DNA of 64,000 bases from Tipula vernalis (lineage: Eukaryota; Arthropoda; Insecta; Diptera; Tipulidae). The position numbers and the translations under genes are program-made. The stretch lies in the NCBI GenBank assembly GCA_958295665.1, contig OY282560.1, forward strand, positions 101,595,930 to 101,659,929, in the 5' to 3' direction. A model generated the notes under the pieces. That model was given only the letters and a program-made list of their open reading frames with translations, searched no databases and was not told where the DNA came from. Shown here one piece after another: positions 45,415 through 56,229 of the stretch (the first letter of the stretch is position 1; every line of letters starts with the position of its first letter).

Positions 45415-45511
45415 ATACATTTCACTATCCGCCATTTTTTTGTTAGAAACTTCACATCTGAATATTCTTATTGGATTTGTACATGTAGTGTTTTTTGTTT
45501 TTCTTAGAAAC

Positions 45512-45860
45512 TTCACAGGCTTTTCAATTAAGGTTCAAAATAATTCAATTTATCACCAACATATTTAGTTATTGAACAATAAAAATTTACTCAACACAAT
45601 TTATTATATTAATTCACAAAATCACTTTATATAATTTTCACACAAATCGCACTACAACACTTTTTAAATCACTTTTAATTAATTTTTTAATCTTTACACT
45701 ATCGCTTAACAAGTACAAATAAATCCAATTCGACATCGTTCGGCTTTTATATAAACAAACCAAACTTCTAGAAATTTCATGTGACTTATCCATTTTAGTA
45801 AAGTAAAACATTGAGCTATTAATTTAACTTATACTATTACACCCTAGGTGTCACTATAAC
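45512..45860 (-). repeat. Second LTR fragment related to Gypsy element 2
   Basis: The reverse complement starts near GTTATAGTGACACCTAGGG and follows the same LTR sequence, ending around AATTGAAAAGCC. It is more diverged and lacks the last bases. It lies in the same orientation as the solo LTR at 45001-45414, 0.1 kb away. Confidence 0.7.
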
Positions 45861-45876
45861 CCTATGGCACCTATTA

Positions 45877-46145
45877 TACCTCAAACACATAAGCGGCGCT
45901 CTACGCCTGACTTCGCTTCTCTTCGTCTTTATGATTTCGGTCTTCGAGATTTTTTTTACAATTGACTTTCTCAGATGCCCATTTGGATGTGATATTCAGC
46001 TAAAATTAGAGGTTTCCAAGCCATTTATTTTAAAAACAACAACAATAAATATAAATGTCATTCATCACCTCTAAAAATACAAACTGCTAGTTTGACGCCG
46101 CTCTATGTGTTCGCCGCTGTTCGCTCCGTCAATGTGTTTGGGGTA
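45877..46145. mobile_element. MITE with TTA target duplication (PIF/Harbinger-like)
   Basis: Terminal inverted repeats TACCTCAAACACAT (45877-45890) and, read on the minus strand, TACCCCAAACACAT (46132-46145) differ at one position. TTA flanks both ends (45874-45876 and 46146-46148). A 3-bp TTA/TAA duplication is the PIF/Harbinger habit. The 269-bp interior has no frame; GCGGCG-type motifs are also inverted near both ends. Confidence 0.68.
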
Positions 46146-46200
46146 TTACACTTACACCTATAATTCCGAATTTTCTATAGAACCTGTAAGTTAATTATAT

Positions 46201-46658
46201 TGTGACGGTGACACTTAGTGTGTAATAGAAGAAGCTAAATTAATAGCTCAATGTTTAACTGTACTAAAATGGAATTTTCCATGATAAAAATTATTACGTA
46301 ATGTTTCTACACTATTCTAACTGAAAAAGTCATGAGCTCTCTAAAAGTTTGGTTTGTGTATATAAAAAGGCGAACGAAGTCGAATTGGATTAGTAATATT
46401 TGGTAAGCGATAGAGTAAAGATTAAAAAGGAATTAAAAAGTGAATTAAAAAGTGTTTTTGTGGAAATAAAAATTATAAGTGTACAGTAAAAATTTGAGAA
46501 TAATTTATATAAAGTGATTTTGTGAATTTTTATTAATAAACTGTGTTGTGATAATTCTTGTGTGAAATAAATAAATTCATTGGTGATAAATTGAATTGAT
46601 TTTGTATTATTCACAATCCAGTGATACGAACCTTAATTGACAAGGCAAAAACGTAACA
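46201..46658 (+). repeat. Left LTR of Gypsy element 2
   Basis: It begins TGTGACGGTGACAC and ends CGTAACA, 458 bp. A TATATAAAAAGG box lies near 46358-46369 and an AATAAA-type signal in the 3' third, which fits LTR promoter and polyadenylation functions. It is homologous to the minus-strand copies at 45001 and 45512. Confidence 0.88.
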
Positions 46659-46700
46659 ATTGGTGACAGCGGTGGGATTGTGAATAATAAGATAAAGAAA

Positions 46701-47410
46701 ATGAATCTCAACGAATTAAAAGTTCCAAAATTAAAAAGAGAACTAGAGAAACGGGGTTTGGCCACTGATGGTGGTAAAGCAGCTTTACAAGCGCGACTAC
46801 GTGACGCCATGGAGAAAGAAGGATTAGACGCGGATCAGCATGATTTTGGAGAGAAAGAAACGGATGCGGCAACCGTAGAGCAGAAAGAAGGAAATAATAA
46901 TGGAAGTTTCGATTTGTCGCAGTTAATCGCTGTTATGAACCAGATTATGAGACAGATGAGTCTAATGAAACAACAAAACGAACGACAGCTAGGAGAAATT
47001 AAAATTCAAATGGCGCAACAAGCAGTGCAGTCAAATCAAGAAATTAAAAATGAAAAGGAACAACAAAATGTGCGGCAGTTGGAGACTATAAACCAATCTA
47101 ACCAAGAAATTAAATATGAAATGAAAGAACAGATGGGCGAAATTAGACAGTCAAACCAAATTATAGAGCGTCAGATGGGGGAAATCGCCGAAGGTCAAAA
47201 GAATATGGACGAGAAAATTCAAAAATTGTCTACAAATGTGCAAGGCGAAATAGAGAAACTGCAAACGGAAGTTCATCTTGTCAAAACGGAGGTTCAACAG
47301 ATTGAAGAGAAATTTCAAACGGATATTCAACGGGTGTAACATAAATTACAAGCAGAGGTTCAACGTCTTGAGAAAGAGCTAAATGACATCAAGGCAAGTG
47401 GATCAACGAC
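46701..47410 (+). pseudogene. Gypsy 2 Gag N-terminus: SAP domain and coiled coil
   Basis: The ATG at 46701 is preferred over an in-frame GTG at 46680. Residues 4-40 (LKVPKLKRELEKRGLATDG, then GKAALQARLRDA) match the SAP DNA-binding helix-extension-helix pattern. A long coiled coil of repeating SNQEIK, RQMGEI and QTEVHLV heptad-like units follows to TAA at 47337-47339 and continues in frame beyond it. SAP domains bind AT-rich scaffold DNA, so this Gag might contact chromatin, an inference. The capsid follows after a probable deletion. Confidence 0.82.
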
Positions 47411-48108
47411 GCAAGTGGTTCAGACCGTCCAAAATCATTGGAACGACGAACATCGTGTCGCGGCATTAATAGTGGCCCTCAAAGGCGAAGCAGCAGAGGC
47501 TTTACAAACCATCCCAGAACAAGAGGGCAACAGTTATCTCGAAATTATGAAGGCGCTGGATAGGAAGTACGGCAGTGACCACAAGCGGGAAATCTATCGT
47601 ATGGAATTGAAAAGCCGCTACCAAAAGGCAGGAGAATCAATTCTCATCAGCAATCGAGCGATTAGTACACCTAGTGCATACCAGAACATCGGCCGATTAT
47701 ATGGAAAGGCTAAAAATTGACGCATTCATTGACGGCATTCAAGATCCAGAGACACGCAAGGCGGTGATGTTATCAACTAAAGCAACGTTCGCGGAAACCA
47801 TCGCTTGTGCGTTAACAAATGAAACTGCACAATCCATCACCAAACTGTCAATGAAAATACGCCGAGTGGAAATCGATACCAGCATAAACACAGAGTGGTT
47901 AACACCAAGATACCGAGACGGAAGCGGCAAAATCAGATGTTGGGCATGTGATAAGGTCGGTCACATCTCTCGCGATTGCTGGGAAATAAGAAGAAAACGG
48001 GGAAGATCACCATCTCCTATACAGCGACGACCAAGCGGAGCACAGGCAGTGGCCAAACAAGAGGGCCAAATGACGACAGAGTTGTTAAACTTGAACGAGT
48101 CAGCTTAA
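47411..48108 (+). pseudogene. Gypsy 2 Gag, capsid and nucleocapsid
   Basis: VVQTVQNHWNDEHRVAALIVAL, LKGEAAEALQTIPEQEG and LDRKYGSDHKREIYR are capsid retrotransposon-Gag motifs. A frame change near 47665 leads to RTSADYMERLKIDAFIDG and the single knuckle CWACDKVGHISRDC near 47938-47980. An Arg/Ser/Pro-rich tail (RRKRGRSPSPIQRRPS) ends the frame at 48108. Confidence 0.82.
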
Positions 48109-48149
48109 AGGGGCAGAAGCTGACTCCCACAACTGATTGACCCATAACC

Positions 48150-48883
48150 TCCATCCGCGTTTCGAAAGTAGCAAGAGGCGGTAACAGCTTAATAATCAAA
48201 GGCGACATTGATGGCACGGACTGCATCATCACCCTGGATACGGGAGCAAATAGCACGATTGCCCGTAAAGATCTGATCTATGGAGGTATACAACCAGCTA
48301 ATGGATTGAAGTTACAAACAGCAACTGGAGAAAGTTCAATAATAAAAGGCAAAAAGATTGTGAAAATAAAGATCGGAAAAACTCTGTTCCAACACGAAGT
48401 ACTGATTGCAGATATTATGGATAAAGTCATTATGGGGATGGACTTCATGAGGCAAATGGCTTCTTGGTGGATGTTGGACGAAGATTTTTAATTTACTATA
48501 ACATCGAATTGCCACTTCAATCTAGCAGGTGAATTATTATTGATCATCGGGAGAAGCTGCCACCAAACTCGAAGACGATCGTATGGGGAAGATTGGAGGG
48601 AGATTCTGGGTCACCCAGGTTGTGTGTTGTGGAAGCTAACGAAGAGGAGAACGGAGCCAAGGAAATTATGATCGGGAAAGCCGTAGTTAAACCAGACAAC
48701 GACTATAGAGTACCAATTAGGACTCTAAATCTCTCGGATAAGACGGAAACCATCAAGAAAGGGACAGTCATCGGCAAATGTAACGAGGTTTCAACTATAG
48801 TAGAGTGTGAACAGAAAAGTCCGATTGAAAAAGCCGACATGCAAGGGCAGAGAGAAATGGTAGAACTGCAGTACACCGGATAA
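48150..48883 (+). pseudogene. Gypsy 2 protease and linker
   Basis: The protease keeps its active site (IITLDTGANSTIARKDL near 48227-48275) and the VIMGMDFM block that ends the fold. TAA at about 48489 follows LDEDF. The next frame (48593-48883) is a linker with IGKAVVKPDNDYRVPIRTLNLSD, as found between protease and RT in related Gypsy elements. Protease would process Gag and Pol. Confidence 0.8.
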
Positions 48884-48889
48884 TAACGG

Positions 48890-49920
48890 AAGGACCTCAA
48901 TGGTAAAGCATCGAATTGATACGGGAACGGAGATGCCGATTCGTCAACCACCCAGGAGGCTGCTACCTTTGGCAAAACAAGAAGAAGTCAATCGAATGGT
49001 AACAGATATGCAGGCAGCAGGAGTAGTCGAACCATCTAACAGCCCATGGAGCTCACCGGTAGTATTGGTCGAGAAGAAGGACGGTAGCTTGAAATTCTGC
49101 GTTGATTACCGAAAACTCAATGCTGTAACTAAAAAAGATAGCTAGAGCTACCCATTGCCAAGGATCGACGATACATTAGACACATTATCGAGTGCTCGAA
49201 TATTTTCGACATTAGATCTACAAAGCGGCTATTGGCACGTGGAAGTCCATGAGGAAGATCGCGAGAAAACGGCTTTCAGTGTGTGGGTAACGGAGTTTGG
49301 CAATTTAATGTTATGCCATTCGGATTCTGTAATGCCCCTGCGACTTTTGAACGATCAATGGAGCACATGTTAAGGGGATTACATTTGAAGACGTGCCTAA
49401 TATATCTGGACGACATCACCGTCATGGGTAAGGATTTCGACGAGCATCTAAGGAACTTGGCGGAAGTTTTGGATCGGATACAGGCCGCCGAATTAAAGTT
49501 AAGCCCAAAGAAGTGTAAACTGTTCAGAACTGAAGTCAAATATTTAGGTCATCTTGTAACAACTAATGGAATTCACACCGACGAAGAAAAGATCGCAGCG
49601 ATAAAGAACTGGCCAAGACCTAAAAACTTACACGAATTACGAAGCTTTCTGGGATTGTGCGCCTACTATAGACGCTTCGTGCCAGGATTCGCCAACATTG
49701 CCAAGAGTTTACACGAGTTGACCAGGAAAAACAAGCCATTCGAATGGAACGATGACCAGGAGGAAGCATTTGTGGAACTAAGGAGACGGTTATGTGTTGC
49801 GCCAATCCTCGCGTACCCTATACCCAACGTGAAATTTATTTTGGACACCGATGCAAGTCATGACGGTATAGGAGGTGTGTTGGTACTCCAAAACATTATC
49901 AAAACCAGTCGACTTGGAGC
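48890..49920 (+). pseudogene. Gypsy 2 reverse transcriptase
   Basis: RT starts with VKHRIDTGTEMPIRQPPRR and FCVDYRKLNAVTKKDS; TAG at 49143-49145 breaks it before YPLPRIDDTLDTL. STLDLQSGYWHVEVHEEDREKTAF is motif A. A shift near 49283 leads to FNVMPFGFCNAPATFERSM (motif B) and CLIYLDDITVMG (motif C, YLDD). KYLGHLVTTNGIHTDEEKI and LGLCAYYRRFVPGF are the tether. The RNase H start has ILDTDASHDGIGGVL; the remainder is deleted at about 49900-50000. Confidence 0.88.
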
Positions 49921-50004
49921 TAGATCGCGGACAAAACTCCCATTGTCAAGCCTTATTGGGCTCAATGGGATAGTCTCCGTCTTTAGAATGGGTGTTTAAA
50001 ACGA

Positions 50005-50990
50005 TTGTGGGAAAGCACGGATGGCAAAGTGAAACAATTGTTGCTGGTGATACCAAAGTGCCGGATTGCAGAAATACTGAATGGGTATCATGGAGGAACC
50101 AGTGGGGGCCACCTAAGAATTAATAAAACACTAGCAAAGATACGTCAACGATTCTACTGGGCAGGATGTAGGCAGTCTGTGATAGAATGCTGCCAAAAAT
50201 GTGACCAATGTGCGGCGGTGAAAGGACCCGCACGCAAAAGTCGTGGAATCATGAAACAATATAACGTCGGAGCACCATTCGAAAGAATTGCAATGGATGT
50301 AGCGGGGCCATTTCCCACCACCGAGAGCGGCAACAAATATGTGCAAGTAATAATGGATTATTTCAGCAAATGGCCGGAGATATACCCCTTTCCCAATCAG
50401 GAGACGACAACAATAGCTGATGCCGTGGTCAACAATTGGATTAGCAGATTTGGAGTGCCGATGGAGATTCATACCGATTAAGGAAGGAATTTTGAATCGG
50501 TGGTATTTCAAGAAATATGCCAGATGCTGGGTATAAATAAAACGAGAACAACACCTTTGCATCCACAGTCTGATGGTATGGTGGAAAGATTCAATGGTAC
50601 ATTGGAGGAATAACTAGCAAAGTTCGTTGAGAAAAACCAGCGCAACTGGAATCGGCATATACCGATGTTTCTGATGGCCTATCGATCAGCAATACATGAC
50701 ACAACCGGAATAACACCAGCTAAAACGTTATTTGGGGGATAACCTACGATTACCTGGAGATCTAAAGTTTAGGGCTGTACCTTCAGCGGTTTTATGTGGA
50801 CAGGATTACGTAGACAAGATAAACGAGGAACTTAATGAGATTCATCAATTAGTACGGGGAAAAATACAGATGTCAAGTAACCGGATGAAGGCTCGATATG
50901 ACATACGAGCAAATAACCAGGGCTTCCAGGAAGGGCAATTAGGTTCTGGGTTTGGGTTCTGTTCGGGACGAACAGGCTTAGGTGGGGGGT
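50005..50990 (+). pseudogene. Gypsy 2 integrase
   Basis: The H2C2 zinc finger (HGGTSGGHLRINKTLAKI, CCQKCDQC) precedes the core: IAMDVAGPFPTTESGNKYV, MEIHTD and TPLHPQSDGMVERFNGTLEE give the D-D-E triad. TAA at about 50479 follows HTD, where a Gln codon (CAA) is usual, and another stop is at 50611. The C-terminal part (TGITPAKTLFG, RMKARYDIRANNQGFQEG) is readable with a shift near 50735. Confidence 0.85.
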
Positions 50991-50992
50991 AG

Positions 50993-51303
50993 TGTGACGG
51001 TGACACCTAGTGTGTAATACAAGAAACTAAATTAATAGCTCAATGTTTTTACTGTACTAAAATGGAATTTTCCATGATAAAAGTGTTTTAGTGGAAATAA
51101 AAATTATAAGTGTACAGTAAAATTTGAGAATAATTTATATAAAGTGATTTTGTGAATTTTTATTAATAAATTGTATTGAAATTGTGTTGTAATAATTCTT
51201 GGGCTAAATAAATAAATAAATTCGTTGGTGATAAATTGAATTGATTTTGTATTATTCACAATCCAGTGATACGAACCTTAATTGACAAGGCAAAAACGTA
51301 ACA
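50993..51303 (+). repeat. Right LTR of Gypsy element 2, internally deleted
   Basis: It matches the left LTR at both ends but lacks about 150 bp between GATAAAA and GTGTTTT, the part that includes the TATA box in the left copy. LTRs are made identical at integration, so the deletion came later or by recombination with another copy. Confidence 0.86.
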
Positions 51304-51307
51304 ATAT

Positions 51308-52750
51308 TAACAATAAGGTGCTTTCTACTTGGCCCTCACTCGGATCACAAATTTTACCCTAGATTGGCGATTATTTCATAGAGGTTAGCTCTTTTCAGAT
51401 TTGTGATATTCTACTCGGCATAGTTATTTCGGGAAGAGCGTGTTTCTTCACCACGTCTAACGATAACAGGATAGTATCTTGAGATCTTAACCCCAATTTT
51501 ATGAATGGAAAGATTATTAAATTCTTATTCTGAACAGTAGTTGGGAAGACCAACTCGAAAATATTGTCGTATGCCAAACAAGTAACTATTAAGAATAATG
51601 CGAGCTAAGCAACAGTATTATTAAACCATTTAGTTATACATACACGATTTTATTAATAAATTCATGACCTAACATGGTTTTCTTGGAACTAATATATCGA
51701 TTGTATTCGACCATATAAATATAATAAAACAGAAGAAAACATTTCTGACCGGTAATTTTAATCCAAATATTTAAGTCAAAATCCAGGAATTAAACGAAAC
51801 GTAATTAAAACGCATATATTATGCAAATGAATATTTTGTGTAACATTTTCCATAATTATTAAGAAAAATCGAAATAAGATGTTAACACAACACCTACAGT
51901 ATTTTATATATAGTATACATAATAATATACAGAACAGAACACAACAGATCCCAATATAATATATTGCGCTTCGTTAATTATATCGAACTGATACACACAG
52001 ACACTAAATACACAACAAACTTCCAAATAACGAATTTTTTATTTAAGTCACATTTTGTGGTTTCTTCTTATCTCTCGCACATTCGTTTATTTTCTGTAAG
52101 TCTCGTGTGTATTTGGCTTATAAGTATGTAGCTACGTATGTTTATTATTCTAAAAGTTGAAAGATCTTAATTGTAACTGCACCGCAGCGCACGATCACAA
52201 ATGAAAACAAAATTAAAATTAAAAAATCGTTTTATGTTTTTTTCCAAATTATTTATGTTTTTCCATTTAACCCTTTAAAACTGTCATAATAAAATTCTAT
52301 TAACATAAAAATGACATCGAACAGTTATCTGGTATATCGGTATTTATTTGATAACAGATTTCATTTGGTTTTAGTTGTTTATAGTACTATAAAGTAATAG
52401 TAAAAAGTGTAAAGAAGATTTGTTATTTTATGAGAATCCCAATTAAACACAATTTATTGACTTTTATGGGAACAATCTTCGACTGTTAAAGTGGGGGAAT
52501 TATACCTAAGTACATTTTATAATAAACAACTAAAAGATTATTTAAATTGCGGTTTTTATGCTTTTATAATGGTTGAATGTACTGTGAAGGTTTTGATGGA
52601 TAATTATACAGGGTAGTATCCCAGTTAACAGCCTAACAAAATTTCGAACTATTCGAAATTCGATATTGTAATTTTCACTCGCAAATCAAGCGTTGTTTGA
52701 CTTTACTGAAGTTTTTGAAAGTAACATAAAAAATTTATTATGGGTAAAGT
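51308..52750. other. AT-rich DNA without recognised gene
   Basis: No coding signature, tRNA or paired repeat was recognised here. A few short frames (for example minus strand 51395-51577) do not resemble any family. Confidence 0.45.
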
Positions 52751-53004
52751 TTTAGTTTTACTTCGGTCTAAAAAGACCAAAGTATTGAAATCCTGTCAAA
52801 AATGACAAAAAAAATTTGGTTGGTCCAAAACCACTTTTATCAACGTTTTGAAAGTCCGTGAGTCTAAAAAAACGGGACGTCTGGATGTCTGGATGTGCGT
52901 ACCCATGGTATCTCGAGAACGGCTTGTAAGATTTAGTATTTTAGTATTTTCATTTGTTGCTATGGTCAAGGCAAAACATCTGAGTTGGACATTACATCGA
53001 GTTT

Positions 53005-53140
53005 GGTGTTTAGTTGAAGGTTAAGTTAGGGGTCAATTATCAGGTTGAGTTGGAGTTGAGTTGGTTTTTTTGGATTAACATTTAGTGAACAGTTGAGGCT
53101 TGAGTTGGGGTCGGATTAGTGTTTAGTGAGCAGTTATTAT
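53005..53140 (+). repeat. Degenerate GTTGAG/GTTGGGG minisatellite, left block
   Basis: Short units built on GTTGAGTTGG and AGTTGGGGT repeat with many changes. The same unit type forms a longer block at 59096-59462 near the other end of the foldback-like structure, in the same orientation rather than inverted. Confidence 0.6.
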
Positions 53141-53216
53141 AAATATAAAAGTGAGTATTTGTATAAATAGCAGCATATGTGTATGATATTTAAACAAATC
53201 CACTCGCCTTGACCGG

Positions 53217-53555
53217 TTTGACATCTACGATGGAAATGGGATTCTAAAATTATTTTTTGGATAAAGTTCTGGAATATGGCCAAGGATGAGGGACTTGCCT
53301 ATTTCTCAACCGATTATATGATGAAACTCGATGTATGCGTTGAAAATGGGATTCTAAAATGGTTTCTGGATGAAGTTGTGGAATATGGCGAAGAATGAAG
53401 GAACTTGGTTATTTCTAAACCGATTAAGATGAAATTTGAAATGTGCGTTGGAAATGGATTCCAAAATGATTTTTAGATTAAGTTCTGGAATATGTCCAAG
53501 TATGATAGCACTTACCTATTTTTCAACCGATTATGATGAGATTCGATAGCTACAC
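53217..53555 (+). repeat. Tandem repeat of about 110 bp, three units
   Basis: Units start near 53228, 53338 and 53447 with GGAAATGGGATTCTAAAAT or close variants, and each includes AGTTCTGGAATATGG and AACCGATTA. A further unit occurs at 53832-53882 beyond a MITE-like insertion, a partial one near 57960-58020, and an inverted one at 58382-58443. Confidence 0.78.
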
Positions 53556-53805
53556 TACTGCCTTCCCTTATATAAAAGGACCAGTCCTTTTAATGAAATA
53601 GAAGGACCACTAGTCCCTTTATTCGAATAAAAGGACCAGTCCCTTTATTAAGATGTTTTAATTAATATTTAAAAATGTTAAACATCAGAAAGAATATAGA
53701 ATAAATTCACATTTACTGTTCGGTCCTTTAAATATATTTCGGTCCTTCTATTCAAAAAAATTTGACTTTGTTTTTAACTGGTCCTTTTATACGGGAGAAG
53801 ACTAA
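53556..53805. mobile_element. MITE-like element with AAAGGACCAGT repeats
   Basis: The left end (CCTTCCCTTATATAAAAGGA, 53561-53580) and the right end (GTCCTTTTATACGGGAGAAG, 53781-53800) are imperfect inverted repeats sharing TATAAAAGGACCAGT. Inside, the same AAAGGACCAGTCC motif recurs direct and inverted, as in multi-subterminal-repeat MITEs. It interrupts the 110-bp tandem repeat. Target duplication was not clear. Confidence 0.55.
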
Positions 53806-53891
53806 CGGATTTTAGTGGAAATTTACACGTGCGATGGAAATGGGATTCTAAAATGATTTTTAGACAAAGTCCTGGAAAATGGACCAGTAGG

Positions 53892-54023
53892 TGTAACGAT
53901 ACTATGTAAGCTTACCTTAACCTAGTAATGTAAATCCACCTTAACCTATGTACAACTGTCAGATACATGTGAATACCAATAAAGTTATATCTTAACACCC
54001 GACACGAATGGTTGTAACCTTAA
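53892..54023 (+). repeat. Left LTR of Gypsy element 3
   Basis: About 132 bp, differing from the right LTR at only three or so positions. It holds AATAAAG and GTAAGCTTACC. LTRs this short are unusual but known among Gypsy-group elements. Confidence 0.85.
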
Positions 54024-54251
54024 ATGGTGTCAGTGAAAACTAAAATAATAAATAAAATAAAAATCAATTATAATCGGAATATTCATTGATCGAAACGTTT
54101 CAAAGAATAAAAAACACGAATCAATAATAATTACTGAGTAATAATTAAATAAAATAAATAAAAACATAAAGCACGCGGAAATTGTTTTTCAAAAAAATTT
54201 AAAATAGTAGTCCTTATCGAAAAAAAAAAGTAGTTCGAGAAGACCAACAAC

Positions 54252-55271
54252 ATGGCGGAGCATCTTCGACCATCAAAACAATTAATCATCACAGAAAATA
54301 TAGCGGATGATTAGAAAGTGTGGATACAACAATTCCAGTTCTATAGCAAAGCAACGAAGCTAGACAAATAAGAGGAAGAAACTAGAGCGGCTACGCTGAT
54401 GACGTGTTTAGGAATCGAAGCGGGAAAAATCTTCGAGACAGTCCAGCTAAAGGAAAAAAAGTTTGTCGAGCATTTTACACCAAAGAAGAACATCACGTAT
54501 GAACGGTATGTGTTTAATAAAATGTCGCAAGCACAGAACGAAAATTTTGATGAATTCTATACAAGAATCAAAAGTCAGCTAATGAAGTGCAATTTTGACA
54601 AATTAGCCGATGAAATGTTACATGACAAGATAGTTGTAGGTGTATATTCAAACAAAGCAAGAGAACGTTTGTTGGTCGATACTGAACTACAGCTAGCTAA
54701 AACAATAGATATATGCAAAGCGAGTGAATCAACCAGCAAGCAATTATCCGAAATAAATGAAAATCAAGCATTGCATGTTATAGAAATTAAGAAATCAGAT
54801 AGAATTAAGTCAAATGAAACAAAAAAGTCGAGAGATGACCAGGTTTCTGACATGACACAAAATAATTGTAATCCGAAAATTTTCTTTTGCAATCGTTGCA
54901 AAACTAAACACGGTAAAAAAAGTTGTTTGGCATATGGCAAGAAATGTGGAAAATTTGAGAAAGTTGGTCATCTGGCAATAGCATGCAGAATGAAAGATAA
55001 AAACATTAATGAATTAAATGAAAATTTCGACGACGAAGCCGAAGAATTGTATCTCGATATGTTGGTCAACGGAGAGGAACGAGAGAAATCGAAAGCGTGG
55101 TTTGAAAAAATTAAAATAGGCAACGATGTGATAGAATTCGAGATTGACACTGGGGTTCAATGTAATGTGATAATTAAAAAGTTGACAGACAGTCTTAAGT
55201 TAAAAATTGACATAAATCAAAAATATGTTAAAAATCGTAGACGAAAGTACAGGGCCAATATTAGGAATTAA
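54252..55271 (+). pseudogene. Gypsy 3 Gag and protease start
   Basis: ATG 54252 opens MAEHLRPSKQLIITENIAD; TAG at 54312-54314 (Trp expected) and TAA at 54369-54371 break the N-terminus. Capsid motifs YERYVFNKMSQAQNENFDEF and IKSQLMKCNFD follow. The nucleocapsid has CNRCKTKHGKKSC and KKCGKFEKVGHLAIAC, in which Phe replaces the second Cys of the CCHC knuckle. Protease begins with IEFEIDTGVQCNVI (intact DTG). After residue 280 the frame is lost. Confidence 0.83.
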
Positions 55272-55469
55272 TTCATGCATAGATTTTGGTCTAGTAAAAC
55301 GAACGGCCAAAATAAACATACAATCGAATGATGAAAGTTTAGCAATCGAAGATCATGTATTCGAAGGACTAGGTATAAAAGAAAAAAAATAAGATCCGAG
55401 TATGTATAGATCCTTCTAACATAAATAAAAATATTCTTAGACGTCATTAACCACTATAAACTTTAGAAG

Positions 55470-56160
55470 AAATATCAGCACGAGTTAAAGGATCAAAATT
55501 ATTTACGCTTTTAGACTGTAAACGTGGATTCTGGCAAATCAAAGTCACCGAAATAACGCAGAAATATCTGGCGTTTTCGATAACATGGGGTCATTACACC
55601 TGCCTGAGATTACCGTTTGGGTTAGCGTCGGCTCCTGAGGTGTTCCAACAAATAATGTCACAAATGTTAGATAGTTTCGAGAATGTAGAATGTTCGATGG
55701 ACGACATTCTTATTCATGCGGCATCGAGTGAAGAGCTGAAAGTCAGAACAAAAGAGGTGATTAAAAAACTCACATCAGCTGGCTTGAAGCTAAATAGGGA
55801 CAAATGCTTGTTCAATAAGAAAAAATTAAATTCCTAGGGCATATTTTATCATCTGAAGGGCTAACACCAGATGATGAAAAGATTGAGGTCATCGGAAAAA
55901 TCGAGACACCCAAAAATACGAAGCAACTACAAAGGTTTCTGGGAATGGTTACGTATGTAGCTAAATTTATACCCAATTGTTCTGAAATTACTTCGCTACT
56001 CAGGGAATTAGTGTAAAAGAAAGTTAGCTTTGTAGGGGATTATGAATAACAGCAAGCATTCGACAAATTAAAACAACTTTTAGCTCCTACAATTCTAGCT
56101 AGATTACGTAGAATAATATTCGATGTGCTGTAATATGCGCCTAACGTAGTATACAAGAAA
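55470..56160 (+). pseudogene. Gypsy 3 reverse transcriptase
   Basis: LEEISARVKGSKLFTLLDCKRGFWQI is followed by LRLPFGLASAPEVFQQIM. Motif C reads CSMDDILIH, Ser in place of Tyr of YMDD. The frame closes at 55837 (TAG); LGHILSSEGLTPDDEKI and LGMVTYVAKFIPN are in shifted frames to about 56010. The fingers before 55470 and nearly all RNase H after 56100 are deleted. Confidence 0.84.
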
Positions 56161-56229
56161 GATACTGAGATACCAATCGCGGATACATTAAGCAGAGATT
56201 GCATCACGGAACTCGACAATACGAAGGAG

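Larger units (their letters stand above)
46201..51303 (+). mobile_element. Ty3/Gypsy element 2 with SAP-domain Gag
   Basis: LTRs at 46201-46658 and 50993-51303 flank Gag, protease, RT and integrase. ATAT lies outside both ends (46197-46200 and 51304-51307). A candidate primer site (TTGGTGACAGCGG) follows the left LTR and a purine/G-rich tract (GGTGGGGGG) precedes the right one. The right LTR lacks about 150 bp that hold the TATA region. RNase H is mostly deleted. It is the best-preserved LTR element of the window but is inactive. Confidence 0.9.
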
